64,000 nt of DNA from Bacteroidota bacterium (GCA_013285595.1 JABDHF010000002.1:22304-86303); one strand, 5' to 3'. Positions 12,301 through 20,133 are shown, counted from the stretch's first letter. The notes: generated from the letters alone by a model not told the origin. Numbers and translations: made by a program.

Positions 12301-13634
12301 CCACTGCACACCGCCGCTGTGCCGGTAATAGGTGTCGACAGTGAATTCACTGTCGCTGTTGCTGTCGTTGCACAGCCGGTAGGCAATGTATAGGTGATCA
12401 TTGATGTACCCACCGCCACGCCACCCAATACGCCGGTCCCGAATCCCGCAGTGGCAATACTGGTATTGCCGCTGGTCCAGGTGCCGCCTGTCAGGCCATC
12501 ACTCAGTGTGGTGGTTACCCCCTGGCACACGCTTAGGCTGCCGGTAATTGCCGTGGGCAGCGGGTTTACAGTTACAGTTATTATGGAGTATACACTGCCG
12601 CATGGAATGGTAACAGAATAAGTGATAATGGCCGTTCCTGCTGATATTCCGGATACGACCCCTGAGGAAGATACTACCGTGGCAATGGCTGTATTGTTGC
12701 TGGTCCATGTGCCGCTGCTGTTGCCTACAGTATCTATAAGCGTTGTTGTGGTGCCGTTGCAGATTGATGTATTTCCCGTTATAAGCCCGGCGCTGCAGTT
12801 CACAACTATACTCACATAACCATTGCCCGTGCGAACGCCCGGGGTAGTAGTACCACCGGTTACTCCCACGCCGCCATAAAACGACGATCCGCCACACCCG
12901 CTCCCGCTATATGACCCGCCGGCGCCGAACCAGCCGCCGCCGCCACCGCCGCCCCAGAAATTACCAAATGCATCTCCTCCAAACCCAAATCCGCCTGCCG
13001 TTCCGTTTTGCCCTACCATACTAGAACCCAATGTTCCTCCCGACACCTGCGTCCCGGGCGAACCTGCCTCTGCCGGATTGTACGCTGTGCAGGATATCCC
13101 GGTTCCCCCGGTAAGTCCACCGCCAACGCCTCCATTTTCGTTTCCGCAATCCCACGCGCCGCCACCGCCGGCGCCCGCAGCTATTAAACGGCTGCTCAAC
13201 GATGTAGCAGGGCTTGCCGTATAAGATACGGTACGTATATCTGTAGATCCGCCACCGGCAGCGCCACCCTCATTCATGCTTCCGGCGCCGCCATTCGCGC
13301 CCCCTCCCGAATTAGTGCCACCAGGAGGTGGGGCCACAAGGCCACATGGGTAGCACCCTGCAGTGCCTTTTTGCCCTACATAAATATACAGTAGCTCACC
13401 GGGCGTTACCGCTAAGTTGCATTGCACACGCCCCCCCAGCCCGCCCGATGCTACAGGCGCCGTAGTATAATCGCCGCCCTGGGCGCCATAGATATCTGCA
13501 CTAAGGGATATTACCCCTGGCGGAACCGTATAAATTTGTACAGCGCCGGTATACACATAGGTGCTTGTTTGGGCTGATGTCTTGCAGAAACATCCGGAAA
13601 GGATGAGTAAAAGGAGAGTTAGGGTACGTTTCAT
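6396..13634 (-). CDS. Giant secreted protein: Gly-rich head, 28 Ig-like repeats, T9SS tail
   Basis: 2412 residues. Residues 1-22 are a signal peptide (MKRTLTLLLLILSGCFC ... SAQ). Residues ~24-275 form a glycine-rich domain (TVPPGVISLSADIYGAQGGD, YIYVGQKG, many GG and GAGGGG runs) resembling the Gly_rich family of secreted proteins. I count 28 consecutive units of ~70-75 residues from about 276 to 2325; each has I-T-G, V-C-A-G-A-T-T-T-L, GG-x-WSSSNT, IAT, G-V-V-x-G, ITY, a second Cys and VTVNPLP. This is the style of bacterial Ig-like domains, and the two Cys could form one disulfide per unit. The last ~75 residues are a type A T9SS sorting domain (LRVWPNPNNGTFTI, NLVGEKV, GVYFI). It is a cell-surface or secreted product, likely adhesive by architecture. 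The repeat DNA encodes many spurious plus-strand frames. Confidence 0.9.
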   Translation of the reverse strand: MKRTLTLLLLILSGCFCKTSAQTSTYVYTGAVQIYTVPPGVISLSADIYGAQGGDYTTAPVASGGLGGRVQCNLAVTPGELLYIYVGQKGTAGCYPCGLVAPPPGGTNSGGGANGGAGSMNEGGAAGGGSTDIRTVSYTASPATSLSSRLIAAGAGGGGAWDCGNENGGVGGGLTGGTGISCTAYNPAEAGSPGTQVSGGTLGSSMVGQNGTAGGFGFGGDAFGNFWGGGGGGGWFGAGGSYSGSGCGGSSFYGGVGVTGGTTTPGVRTGNGYVSIVVNCSAGLITGNTSICNGTTTTLIDTVGNSSGTWTSNNTAIATVVSSSGVVSGISAGTAIITYSVTIPCGSVYSIITVTVNPLPTAITGSLSVCQGVTTTLSDGLTGGTWTSGNTSIATAGFGTGVLGGVAVGTSMITYTLPTGCATTATATVNSLSTPITGTAAVCSGTTTTLSESTTGGTWSSGNTIIATVNVGSGIVTGGNVTAVSLVTITYTIAGGCSASKIVTVNPQPSSISGNILLCQGSTSLLSCTPIGGAWGSSNTGVASIVATGNVTGGAPGTSVISYTMAGGCSATAIMTVNPVPAPIAGALNICMGTTTTLTDATTGGFWTSSNSFTAAIDPFSGVVTAGALSTGTTTISYTLGTTCAATAILTVNIGPLPITGIFSVCAGASTFLNDDISGGGWSSDNTTVATIDGIGGLYSVSPGTTTISYTFATCTVTAIVTVNPLPLAITGTTVVCAGLTTTLSDATSGGTWSSSNTFVASVNIATGLARGNSPGIASIVYRLPTGCSVTTIVTVNSSPSPIGGTIHLCPGLTTTLTDGGGGTWASSNTGVATIGATGITGGIIPGTSVITYSLGVGCSSTAIVTVNPLPPAIGGTAAACAAGTTLLSDGTGTWSSNNTAIATAGSSSGVITGVAGGTATITFTSAANGCTAHITITINPLPAIISGSMSMCPGATTLLSDISTGGTWSSSVTIIATTNATGMISGSVPGTATITYTLPTGCSRSAVITVNALPPAITGVAAICAGATLTLHDVATGGLWTGSPASVATITPGGVVSGVGGGTAVISYTAGCTRTAIMSINPLPSPITGPTAECVGATITESTSPAGGTWISVSTSVATVGSSGTVTGAATGTTVIKYTTTAGCTALTTITVSLSPTAIIGGAAVCANDTMSLNDAVGGGAWSSSNTGVATIGSLNGIVTGVVAGTTSIAYSLGTGCTVNKTITVNPAPLAITGGTSICIGATTQLADLTGGGVWSSNTTTVANISGTGLVTGSAAGVDTITYTRAGCMTRTMVTVNLTPSAISGTLHVCAGATTILGDAVAGGSWTSSNIAIASIDATGTVTGALPGTTNITYSLGATCVVTKVVTVNPIATITGNTGMCVGATTTLSDAVTGGTWSSGATSIALVNAAGLVTGSTPGTAMITYTTPAGCIINSVVAVNLAPSAISGVLSVCAGATTTLGNSASGGVWTSSNTTVATVTGSGVVSGSIHGTTTITYSLGGGCTTSAVATVNAAPAAITGTVNLCAGATALLADAATGGIWSIAATTAATISGTGVVTTATAGTAMVSYTVNGCAVNTTVTVNTLPGAITGILHVCAGTMTTLGNAATGGIWSSSNTGIANANALTGDITGVAAGTAIVSYTLAAGCGVAVTISINSAPPPVSGITGICVGAVTLLSDAVGGGVWSSDNTTVATVSATGAVSGNDLGTATISYAVNGCIRTTIVSINSLPAAISGAARICAGTTTSLSDVGGGVWSSISPGVATVVASTGLVTGVSAGNAVIAYSMGAGCTVTAIVTVDATPLPITGTTEVCIGYATLLADASASGAWSSSNTAIATITGSGVVNGLTGGASTISYTNSAGCTAIRLVTVIAVPPITGMGDMCAYGSTLSLSDAVTGGFWTSTSASISSTGVVTPYSSGITTVTYTLLLGCYTTTTLIVNPSPGPVVGLNHLCLGSTENLSDTTAGGAWSSSNTAVGAISGAGVISGILAGTTSVRYTLPTGCSSAETITVDVPPSAGSIDGVASVCIGDVTALSDVAPGGIWGRSNLSVTVLDGFVSGVAVGTSIISYTVSNSCGSVVATRSVTINPLPFAGVITGAASVCAGNNITLADAAAGGVWSNSTAATTAAGGTIHGVTAGLDTIKYTVTTSCGIAMAEKPITVNALPEVAPITGDDALCTGIHITLADAVTGGSWSVANSHVSVNSAGIVNAVSTGIDTITYVVTNMCGTATANYTVTIGALPAAGVITGGTSICVGTKDTLAVTLPGGTWTTSNNNVAITATPTGVIITGMASGADTIVYTLSNACGQAVAVFPVSVCSTPAGSAVQAVAGERELLRVWPNPNNGTFTIVLSSATDEPVRVIITNLVGEKVREFSTTANKDAELKLNAAAGVYFITAATANRSYVAKVVVSN

Positions 13635-13949
13635 GGGTGGTGGTTTGAGTTTGTTACTAGAGTATCATCGTTATTTTTTTACTGATTTTTTTAACCTAAT
13701 ACAAAAGAAATTCAATGCGGCACGATCCGTTTTCAAAGCAGCATTCACCTAAATCTACCCTTTTTTAAAAAAATATTACCTACTAGTCATGACTATTTTA
13801 TTTCATTAACAAAAAATATATAACTGTATTAATCCACAGTTATTATTGCCCGCCAAAAAATTGCCAAAGTTATTTTGGGATGCTTCGAAAAGGTGGGAAT
13901 TAATGGTTGGAATGTATTTTCGTACCTAGGTTTTAAGCTAGCGCAACGG
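13635..13949. other. Upstream region of the giant repeat gene
   Basis: No gene is seen. The region should hold the promoter of the giant minus-strand gene. On the minus strand TAACTTTG (13872-13865) fits the Bacteroidota -7 consensus TAnnTTTG, but it lies about 230 bases before the ATG and I see no clear -33 element. The foreign block begins at its right edge. Confidence 0.35.
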
Positions 13950-13967
13950 TTACTTTCCGATACAGAA
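13950..13967 (-). other. attL-like site: duplicated mnmE 3' end (FCIGK-stop)
   Basis: Read on the minus strand these 18 bases encode F-C-I-G-K-stop, the same final codons as the intact mnmE gene at 48012-48029; 15 of 18 bases match. The upstream residues (KRLGI) do not match MnmE. This is what integration into the mnmE 3' end should leave: the tip of the target gene stranded at the far boundary in the same orientation. Crossover probably lay within CCGATACA (13957-13964). Confidence 0.65.
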
Positions 13968-14220
13968 TATTCCCAATCTTTTGAAACGCACTAGAATCAA
14001 TATTCTTCACGAAATTTTCTATTCCGAGTAACAACGAAAGACCAATAAAAAGGCAAACAATAGCAAACAAACGCAAATAAAGGAAAGATGCAAAGTAATA
14101 TTAATTAGTTCTTTGTAGCCAGTTATCTTCCTTGTTTTTGCTCTATTAAGTTGTTTTTTATGATAACAAAAAAGGATGTTCTTATCTATTTTTTAGTAGA
14201 GATAATTAGTTGTTTGTACA
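13968..14220. repeat. Left-end arm region of element A
   Basis: No gene. It holds the arm sequence at 13983-14007 (GAAACGCACTAGAATCAATA and five more bases), shared with 27301-27325 in the same orientation and with 18991-19016 and 47946-47971 in the opposite orientation. AAATAAAGGAAAGATG at 14075-14090 recurs exactly at 19062-19077 and as a variant at 27393-27408. These are plausible recombinase-binding arms. Confidence 0.5.
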
Positions 14221-15342
14221 TCAATATAATTTAAGGTACTCTTCAAAGGAATACATTCTACCTCTTTTGCCTCCAGTTAGTTCTTTTAATATTCCGAGTG
14301 TTTCTAAATCACTAATTAGTTTGTATCCAGATGCTGCCGATATTTCTGCAGCTTCGCTTATTTTGGCCGCATCTGCAATTGGTCGCTGATAGAGATAATT
14401 TAGTACTTTCTGCGCATTTGCAGCCCTGCTTCCCAATGTATGAATTTGGGCTTCAACTTTTCTTTGCAGCCTTAGTATACTGTCAAATGTCGTAATGCCA
14501 TTTTTTGCTGTTTGTATTATTCCAACTAAAAAGAATTTAAACCATTGCGCTAAATCATTTTTTTCTCTTACCCGCATAAGGTTATCATAGTAAGCAGTTC
14601 TATTCCTTTCAAAAAAATCTGACAAATATAAAATCGGCATTTTGAGTATGCCTTTGTTAACTAAATAGAGAGTAATGAGTAATCTACCCACACGACCATT
14701 TCCATCCAGAAACGGATGTATAGTTTCAAATTGGTAATGAATCAAAGCAATTTTTAAGAGCTCAGGAAAATATACAGATTCATTGTGTGCAAATTTTTCA
14801 ATATCACTCATTAATTCTTGGATAGAAGTTGATACTGGAGGGACAAAGACTGCATCATTAATTGAAGCACCACCAATCCAATTTTGACTTTGTCTAAAAT
14901 CGCCGGGTTGTTTATGCTCTCCTCTAACTCCCTTTAATAAGACTTTGTGTGTCTCACGGATAAGGCGGGATGAGAATGGAAGAGTTTGTAACAATTCCAT
15001 TGCATGGTTCATAGCGGCTATATAATTCTGAACCTCCTCCCAATCATCTCTTTTATCTAGAGGAATATCCTCGCGATCAAGCAAAGCTTCTTCTATATTT
15101 GTTTGAGTACCTTCAATTTTACTTGATTGAGTTGCTTCTTTTAGTACGTGCATACTGATAAACAAATCAATATTGGGTATATAGTCTGAATACATGTCTA
15201 ATCTTCCTAGTTCTCTATCGGCTTGGCTTAGAAGTTGAATTACTTCCATATTATCCAATTGCCAATCTTTGTTTATTAACGTAGGCTGAAAGCTTTTATA
15301 ATACCTTTGACTTACATAAGTTCCTGCTTTGAATCCTTTCAT
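14221..15342 (-). CDS. Fic family protein (AMP-transferase type)
   Basis: 373 residues. The Fic core HPFLDGNGRVGR sits at residues 209-220, with the catalytic His and the phosphate-binding GNGR intact. N-terminal SSKIEG at 73-78 fits the inhibitory helix motif (S/T)xxxE(G/N), so this is a class II self-inhibited Fic protein. A winged-helix-like C-terminal region (~300-373) suggests DNA binding. Fic enzymes usually transfer AMP to a Ser, Thr or Tyr of a target protein; the target here is unknown. It is divergent from the primase-helicase gene, and a set of CTAAAATAAG half-sites just upstream suggests autoregulation. It lies at the left end of element A, where B and C carry zeta toxin pairs, so it may be a stability or defence cargo. 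Confidence 0.88.
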   Translation of the reverse strand: MKGFKAGTYVSQRYYKSFQPTLINKDWQLDNMEVIQLLSQADRELGRLDMYSDYIPNIDLFISMHVLKEATQSSKIEGTQTNIEEALLDREDIPLDKRDDWEEVQNYIAAMNHAMELLQTLPFSSRLIRETHKVLLKGVRGEHKQPGDFRQSQNWIGGASINDAVFVPPVSTSIQELMSDIEKFAHNESVYFPELLKIALIHYQFETIHPFLDGNGRVGRLLITLYLVNKGILKMPILYLSDFFERNRTAYYDNLMRVREKNDLAQWFKFFLVGIIQTAKNGITTFDSILRLQRKVEAQIHTLGSRAANAQKVLNYLYQRPIADAAKISEAAEISAASGYKLISDLETLGILKELTGGKRGRMYSFEEYLKLY

Positions 15343-15355
15343 TAGTATTGAAATT

Positions 15356-15420
15356 TAAAATAAAGATAAGGCTTATTTTAGTTTTTGATGAAAATCTAAA
15401 ATAACGAGCAGGCTTATTAT
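15356..15420 (-). promoter_or_regulatory. Fic promoter with TAAAATAAG/CTTATTTTA operator
   Basis: Half-sites lie at 15356-15365 (TAAAATAAAG), 15372-15381 (CTTATTTTAG), 15396-15405 (CTAAAATAAC) and a partial one at 15413. On the minus strand TATCTTTA (15368-15361) looks like the -7 box and overlaps the operator. The same sites with identical 24- and 17-base spacing recur without a Fic gene at 27516-27566. Confidence 0.5.
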
Positions 15421-15470
15421 CGATTTAAACTAGCTTAAAGAGATATGGAAATAACTCATAATTGCCAAGT

Positions 15471-18400
15471 ATGTTAAGCTATGCAAACATAGAGAATTAC
15501 ATATCCCTCTTTAGAGGCAGGGATGATGTATTTGCTGTCAGATGGGAGAAAAAGGATAAAAGTGGGTATATGCCTGCCTATGAAGTTGATTGGAATGGCT
15601 TCGATTTACATAAAACAAATGGAGGAACATTTAAAAACTATCCAAATAAGAAATACTTAAAGCTAAATCAACAAAAAATAATAGACCATTTAGATGGAAA
15701 CGAAGTAATAGGTATATATCCCCTATTATCAGACAACACATCATGGTTCCTTGCGGTGGATTTTGATGAAAAGAATTGGAAAGATGACGTTCTGAATCTT
15801 TATGAACGATGTCAACTGCATAAATTGACTGCATACATCGAACGTTCTCGTTCTGGCAATGGAGGACATTTATGGATATTTTTTGAAGAGCCTTACCCTG
15901 CTATTAAAAGCAGAGCAATTATTAAGCACCTATTAAATGAAGCCAGTATTAATCTCAAATTAGCCAGTACTTCCAGCTTTGATCGAATATTTCCCAATCA
16001 AGATTTTCACACGGGCAAGGGCTTAGGTAATCTCATTGCATTGCCTTTACAAAAAGCAGCATTGGAATTAGGGAATGCATGTTTTATAAACCCACTAACA
16101 CTTGAAGCATACTCTGATCAATGGGATTTTCTTGCGACTATAAAAAGAGTAACTGTAGACACGCTTGAAGAAATCAATAGTCAATTCGGACATATCGCGT
16201 CAAAGGTTACAGATAGTACGCCCGCTCTAAAAAATGATGAAAATCACATAGAGATAACCTTAGACAACACAATAACTATTGCGAGAAACAATCTGTCGTC
16301 TGAGGTTGTCTTATTCTTGCGCAATAGTCTCAAATCAAACAACCCAAATTTCTTCATTAGGAAAGCTACCGGACAAAATACCCATGGTATTGCTGCATCC
16401 TCCACATCACTTGAAGAATATACAGACAGAATAATTATCCCTAGGGGTTACATTGGTACAATAATTCGATATTTCAAAGCAAACAGAATTAAATACCAGC
16501 TAAACGACAATAGAAAGAAATTGCCGGAGGTGAATTATGAAATGCGAGGTCAGTTATATGATTTTCAGCTTCCCGCACTGTTGATTACTGAAAAAAAAGA
16601 AATGGGCGTTATTGTTGCACCTCCGGGTTCCGGCAAGACTATTATCGGTTTATCCATCGTCGCCCATAAGAAACAGCCGACACTTATTATTGTTCACCGC
16701 CGACAACTGTTTGATCAATGGATACAACAAATACAATCATTCTTGGGCATACCAAAATATAAAATTGGTAGAATCACCAAGGGTCATATAGATATAGGAG
16801 AGGCTGCAACAGTAGCGATGATACAAAGCATAAGTAATAGTCGTGAAGTACTAACAAAAATCAAAAATGCTTTTGGTACTATTATTATCGATGAGTGCCA
16901 TCATGTACCATCTGATTCTTACAAAACAGTCTTACAACAGTTGCATACTTACTACCTCTATGGATTAACCGCCACTCCAATTAGAAAGAATAAGGACGAA
17001 AAAATAATTTTCACACAAATTGGCGACGTTATCAATGAAGTGATACTCCCGAATGACAACAATGAGAGTGGTTTGTTCATAAATGTAAGGGACACCGATC
17101 TAGAAGTCCCATTTAACGAAGCAAATGATAATTTTGAAACGTTATCCGATATACTTATCCATGATGCAGCAAGAAATAGTTTGATTACAGATGATATACG
17201 TTCGGAAATAAATAATGGCAAAAGTGTTTTAGTACTTACTGAGCGAAAGGCGCATATAGAAATACTCAATCAATTTCTAAAACAAGATTGCGAAACCATA
17301 GTCTTATCTGGCGATGATACAGATTCCTCAAGAAAAGCTAAAATTAGACAAATTGAATATGGTCGGTTTCAGGCAATAATTACAACAGGGCAATTTATGG
17401 GAGAAGGTATTGACATTGGTATACTTGACTGTCTGTTTCTTGTCTATCCTTGTTCATTCGAAGGCAAACTGATTCAGTATATAGGTAGAGTTCAAAGAAG
17501 TAAAAATGCGCCTATTATTTACGACTACCGTGACCTGAATATTCTTTATTTAGAAAAGATGTTTCAAAAAAGAAATAGGTACTACAATAAGCTTGCAAAC
17601 TCGGGTCATGTAAAAGTCTCAGAAGAATACCTGCTGAAGTTTGAAGATGATAGATTTTATATTGACAACTATACAAACGCGTACCCCGTATCTATTCTAG
17701 ATATAGGTATGAATATTGAGGGGTTTCAACCTGGAGTAATATGGAGGATCAAGGTTCTTAAATATCAAGAACAGGAATGTAGCGTATTTGCTGAAATTCT
17801 TAGTTACGGGGTAACAATTCTGGAAGTATCACAGCAACTTTCATTGCCATTGCTGCCAATTGAACAAATCAGGTTTAGAACTCTTGATACGGCGGGGTTA
17901 TTGAAGTCTGTTGTTTTGAAAAAGTCTTTACTCCCTTTGCCCAATACCGAACGAGTTTTTGTAAATTCAATACCCTCACAACAAATAGGGCAATGGTGGA
18001 TTTTTGAAAAAATCATCAAAGTGCCATTTAAGAAAGTTACGTTTGGAAATGGCTATGTTAATGTATCATTCTATTTGGCGGCCATTAAACACGACGTTAC
18101 AATAGAGATTCAAAATCCTGATATCCGGCCGGAATTTGAAGTAATCAAAGAGTATTTCTCAAAAATTCTCAAATCAAAATCCATTTCAGTATCTCTTATT
18201 ATTAAGCATGATAAGAGAAAGGTTCTTTCTTACGAAGCAGCATCAGATGAAATCAATGCTATTAACACTGATATTATCGATTCCGTGCGATTTGAATTTG
18301 TACGTAAACATTTCATCAAATTACGAGATGTTGATAATGACAAATTGCTTCAAACGTTTGATGATCTGAAAAAAACAAGCGATGCAGTCAATACACTTCT

Positions 18401-18812
18401 GCAAGACGAAACGGCATTGTTAAATGAAGTTTTAAAAATCGAATCGGCAAAACACTACTTACAATTAAAATATCTGGCCGAAAAGCATGAAGCCGCGGTA
18501 TTGAAACTTCGTTTTGTTTTACAGCCATTTTCTTTCATTTTTCTCGCTTCTGGTGAAAATAAATATCATATAGTATGGGAAACATTCGACAGTGAAGAGG
18601 CAACATACTTATGGCATATTGATAAAAATAAAGAAGCGCTACGTAATGCTATCGGGCAAATTGAGATAAGTTTGAGCGAAATGAAGCAAACTGGAAGAAA
18701 CTCTTATATCAAAAAGGCTCCAGACTATTTTAGCCGAATAATACATGACTACTCTGATGCAAAAAAGGGGTTTATAGAGTGGAAAGGGCTCTTGGAGGAA
18801 CGTCTTGTATGA
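15471..18812 (+). CDS. TOTE-type AEP primase fused to a superfamily 2 helicase
   Basis: About 1113 residues from the ATG at 15471 (an in-frame TTG lies at 15462). The N-terminal ~230 residues match the archaeo-eukaryotic primase domain of TOTE conflict systems: LAVDFDEKNW near residue 97 supplies the D-x-D metal site and SGNGGHLWIFF the S-x-H motif. A helicase follows: Walker A VIVAPPGSGKT near 380, DECHH near 472, GLTATP near 497 and motif VI IGRVQRSKN near 670. The last ~400 residues are unrecognised. TOTE systems pair primase and helicase with a nuclease, thought to act against invading transcripts or replicons, but no nuclease domain is obvious here. Single gene, divergent from fic, followed by a strong hairpin. 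AT-rich, hence likely acquired. Confidence 0.8.
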   Translation: MLSYANIENYISLFRGRDDVFAVRWEKKDKSGYMPAYEVDWNGFDLHKTNGGTFKNYPNKKYLKLNQQKIIDHLDGNEVIGIYPLLSDNTSWFLAVDFDEKNWKDDVLNLYERCQLHKLTAYIERSRSGNGGHLWIFFEEPYPAIKSRAIIKHLLNEASINLKLASTSSFDRIFPNQDFHTGKGLGNLIALPLQKAALELGNACFINPLTLEAYSDQWDFLATIKRVTVDTLEEINSQFGHIASKVTDSTPALKNDENHIEITLDNTITIARNNLSSEVVLFLRNSLKSNNPNFFIRKATGQNTHGIAASSTSLEEYTDRIIIPRGYIGTIIRYFKANRIKYQLNDNRKKLPEVNYEMRGQLYDFQLPALLITEKKEMGVIVAPPGSGKTIIGLSIVAHKKQPTLIIVHRRQLFDQWIQQIQSFLGIPKYKIGRITKGHIDIGEAATVAMIQSISNSREVLTKIKNAFGTIIIDECHHVPSDSYKTVLQQLHTYYLYGLTATPIRKNKDEKIIFTQIGDVINEVILPNDNNESGLFINVRDTDLEVPFNEANDNFETLSDILIHDAARNSLITDDIRSEINNGKSVLVLTERKAHIEILNQFLKQDCETIVLSGDDTDSSRKAKIRQIEYGRFQAIITTGQFMGEGIDIGILDCLFLVYPCSFEGKLIQYIGRVQRSKNAPIIYDYRDLNILYLEKMFQKRNRYYNKLANSGHVKVSEEYLLKFEDDRFYIDNYTNAYPVSILDIGMNIEGFQPGVIWRIKVLKYQEQECSVFAEILSYGVTILEVSQQLSLPLLPIEQIRFRTLDTAGLLKSVVLKKSLLPLPNTERVFVNSIPSQQIGQWWIFEKIIKVPFKKVTFGNGYVNVSFYLAAIKHDVTIEIQNPDIRPEFEVIKEYFSKILKSKSISVSLIIKHDKRKVLSYEAASDEINAINTDIIDSVRFEFVRKHFIKLRDVDNDKLLQTFDDLKKTSDAVNTLLQDETALLNEVLKIESAKHYLQLKYLAEKHEAAVLKLRFVLQPFSFIFLASGENKYHIVWETFDSEEATYLWHIDKNKEALRNAIGQIEISLSEMKQTGRNSYIKKAPDYFSRIIHDYSDAKKGFIEWKGLLEERLV

Positions 18813-18836
18813 AATCTGCAACCTCCTGTCCAAATT

Positions 18837-18869
18837 TATAGACAAAAATAATGGCTATTTTTGTCTATA
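18837..18869. terminator. Perfect 14-bp hairpin after the primase-helicase gene
   Basis: TATAGACAAAAATA at 18837-18850 pairs perfectly with TATTTTTGTCTATA at 18856-18869 around a five-base loop. It lies 25 bases past the stop. The A/T-rich stem is weak for an intrinsic terminator, so an operator or recombinase-binding dyad is also possible. Confidence 0.5.
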
Positions 18870-18972
18870 ATACCAGTAATCCGAATTGATAAGTATCGCC
18901 TGCAATGCAGTGGTATCAATGCTTTTAGCAGACATCATCAATTAAAATAATAGCAAACAAAAAGTGACATAT

Positions 18973-18986
18973 CCGCGATACAGAAT
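18973..18986 (-). other. Internal att-like site between elements A and B
   Basis: CCGCGATACAGAAT is identical to 27273-27286 and shares CGATACAGAA with the left boundary site (13958-13967). The arm sequence at 18991-19016 follows at once, but inverted relative to sites 1 and 3. AAATAAAGGAAAGATG follows at 19062-19077. Confidence 0.5.
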
Positions 18987-19087
18987 GTAAAGAGTACTGA
19001 TTCTAGTGCCTTCTACGTTGACGAGTACCAAAATAGTACCAAATTTGAGGAAAACATCGGAAAATAAAGGAAAGATGAAATAAAGTT

Positions 19088-19885
19088 CTACTCTGTGTCG
19101 TTGGCTTTCCTCATAGAATAATGCTTCTTAAACCAGATCGGATCATTTTTCTTTTTTCTCTTATCCCACTTCATCTTTTTATCTACTCTTTTGAAGTGGG
19201 CAAACATCTTAAAATCCGTTCCTTCCTCAGAATTATCAAAATAGTATGCCTGATAAGCAATTTGTGAGGCCTCAAACAACAATTCAAGAGAGCGATAGTA
19301 TCTGCTAATGATTTTATCCTTCGGAACGTCATGCCCTCCCTTTGTCTTTCTCGCTAGCACCCTAAATGTATTGATGTGTGGAGATTCAGTTGAAACAAAG
19401 TATAGGTATACTTTGTAACCCATGTTGGCAGCCTGTTTCATTATATCCAATTTAGACGGATGTGAAAAAACAGTCTCAAATGAAAATTTCTTTTTTTCCA
19501 GCAATAATTTTTTTCGCAGGAAATCTGCGATTATCTGAGCCAGCCTTTCATCAACTTTCTTATCTCTTAGTTTAAGATTATTGTCTTTAAGGGTATAGGA
19601 TTTTTTGAAAGCCGTCTCATCAAATTCTCTGCCGATGAGACCAGATTCTAAAACAATCTCAACAAACTCATTAGCACTTACTTGTATTTCGTAGTTGTCA
19701 AATGAAAATTCGCCTTCTCTTAAGCTTCTCGCAATATCGTCCGCATTTATATAAATCCCAAAGTCAATGGGCCGTCCATTTACTTTTTGATCTCGCACAT
19801 ATTGTATTACTGTACTTTTACCTGAGCCATTTGGCCCTGCAAATACTCGTAACCGAAGATGAGTATCTGTTTTAGAAGAACGCAT
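19088..19885 (-). CDS. Zeta toxin family P-loop kinase
   Basis: 265 residues. Walker A AGPNGSGKST lies at residues 16-25, followed by INADDIARSL and a distal SFETVFSHPSK stretch, as in zeta-like kinases. Family members phosphorylate UDP-sugar precursors of the cell wall or related small substrates; the substrate of this subfamily is unknown to me. It starts one base after the stop of the small upstream gene (19887-20120), so the two are translated together as toxin and probable antitoxin. It is paralogous to 27616-28365, with the same order, orientation and place in the element. Highly basic C-terminus (KKMKWDKRKKKND). Confidence 0.8.
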   Translation of the reverse strand: MRSSKTDTHLRLRVFAGPNGSGKSTVIQYVRDQKVNGRPIDFGIYINADDIARSLREGEFSFDNYEIQVSANEFVEIVLESGLIGREFDETAFKKSYTLKDNNLKLRDKKVDERLAQIIADFLRKKLLLEKKKFSFETVFSHPSKLDIMKQAANMGYKVYLYFVSTESPHINTFRVLARKTKGGHDVPKDKIISRYYRSLELLFEASQIAYQAYYFDNSEEGTDFKMFAHFKRVDKKMKWDKRKKKNDPIWFKKHYSMRKANDTE

Positions 19886-19886
19886 T

Positions 19887-20120
19887 TTATGGATTTATAG
19901 GTTCAATCTGCTCTACTCTTCCATCAGCGTATTTCTTAACAACCCAACCATTTTGAGCAATTACTATATACCCCATGATTTGCATTGTTTCGACAGCAGC
20001 TTTACGTATTCCACGTTTCGCAGCACTTACTAACAAACGCTTAGTCAAATATGGTTTGGAGTCCTCTGCTTTTACCTTAGCGGAAACTTTTTTATGAGTT
20101 ATGTCAGCATTCTTTCTCAT
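19887..20120 (-). CDS. Probable antitoxin partner of the zeta-like toxin
   Basis: 77 residues, basic (MRKNADITHKKVSAKVKAED...), with a central helix-rich part and a short beta-like end (YIVIAQNGWVVKKYADGRVE). I do not recognise a named family. Its role is inferred from position: directly upstream of and coupled to the toxin, matching the 28365-28622 gene. The final strand resembles the paralogue's ITVVRGSKIVRINPD. A TACCTTTA box sits only five bases before the ATG, so the mRNA leader is probably very short. Confidence 0.6.
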   Translation of the reverse strand: MRKNADITHKKVSAKVKAEDSKPYLTKRLLVSAAKRGIRKAAVETMQIMGYIVIAQNGWVVKKYADGRVEQIEPINP

Positions 20121-20125
20121 AACTA

Positions 20126-20133
20126 TAAAGGTA
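20126..20133 (-). promoter_or_regulatory. -7-like box of the zeta antitoxin gene (element B)
   Basis: TACCTTTA on the minus strand, five bases before the ATG at 20120. The same arrangement, TATCTTTA then ATG, precedes the element C antitoxin (28634-28627), and TATCTTTA also precedes fic. Confidence 0.4.

Larger units (their letters stand above)
13958..18978. mobile_element. Element A: Fic and TOTE-type primase-helicase, no integrase
   Basis: This element of ~5.0 kb lies between the left boundary and the first internal att-like site. It carries only a Fic gene and, divergently, a large primase-helicase. With no recombinase of its own it looks like a cis-mobilised remnant that depends on the integrases of elements B or C. 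Its left end shares two motifs with B and C: the ~25-base arm (13983-14007) and AAATAAAGGAAAGATG (14075-14090). Confidence 0.5.

Noticed and set aside
13561-13752. Small plus-strand frame at the start of the giant gene
   Set aside because: Overlaps the signal-peptide region antisense and shows no protein character.
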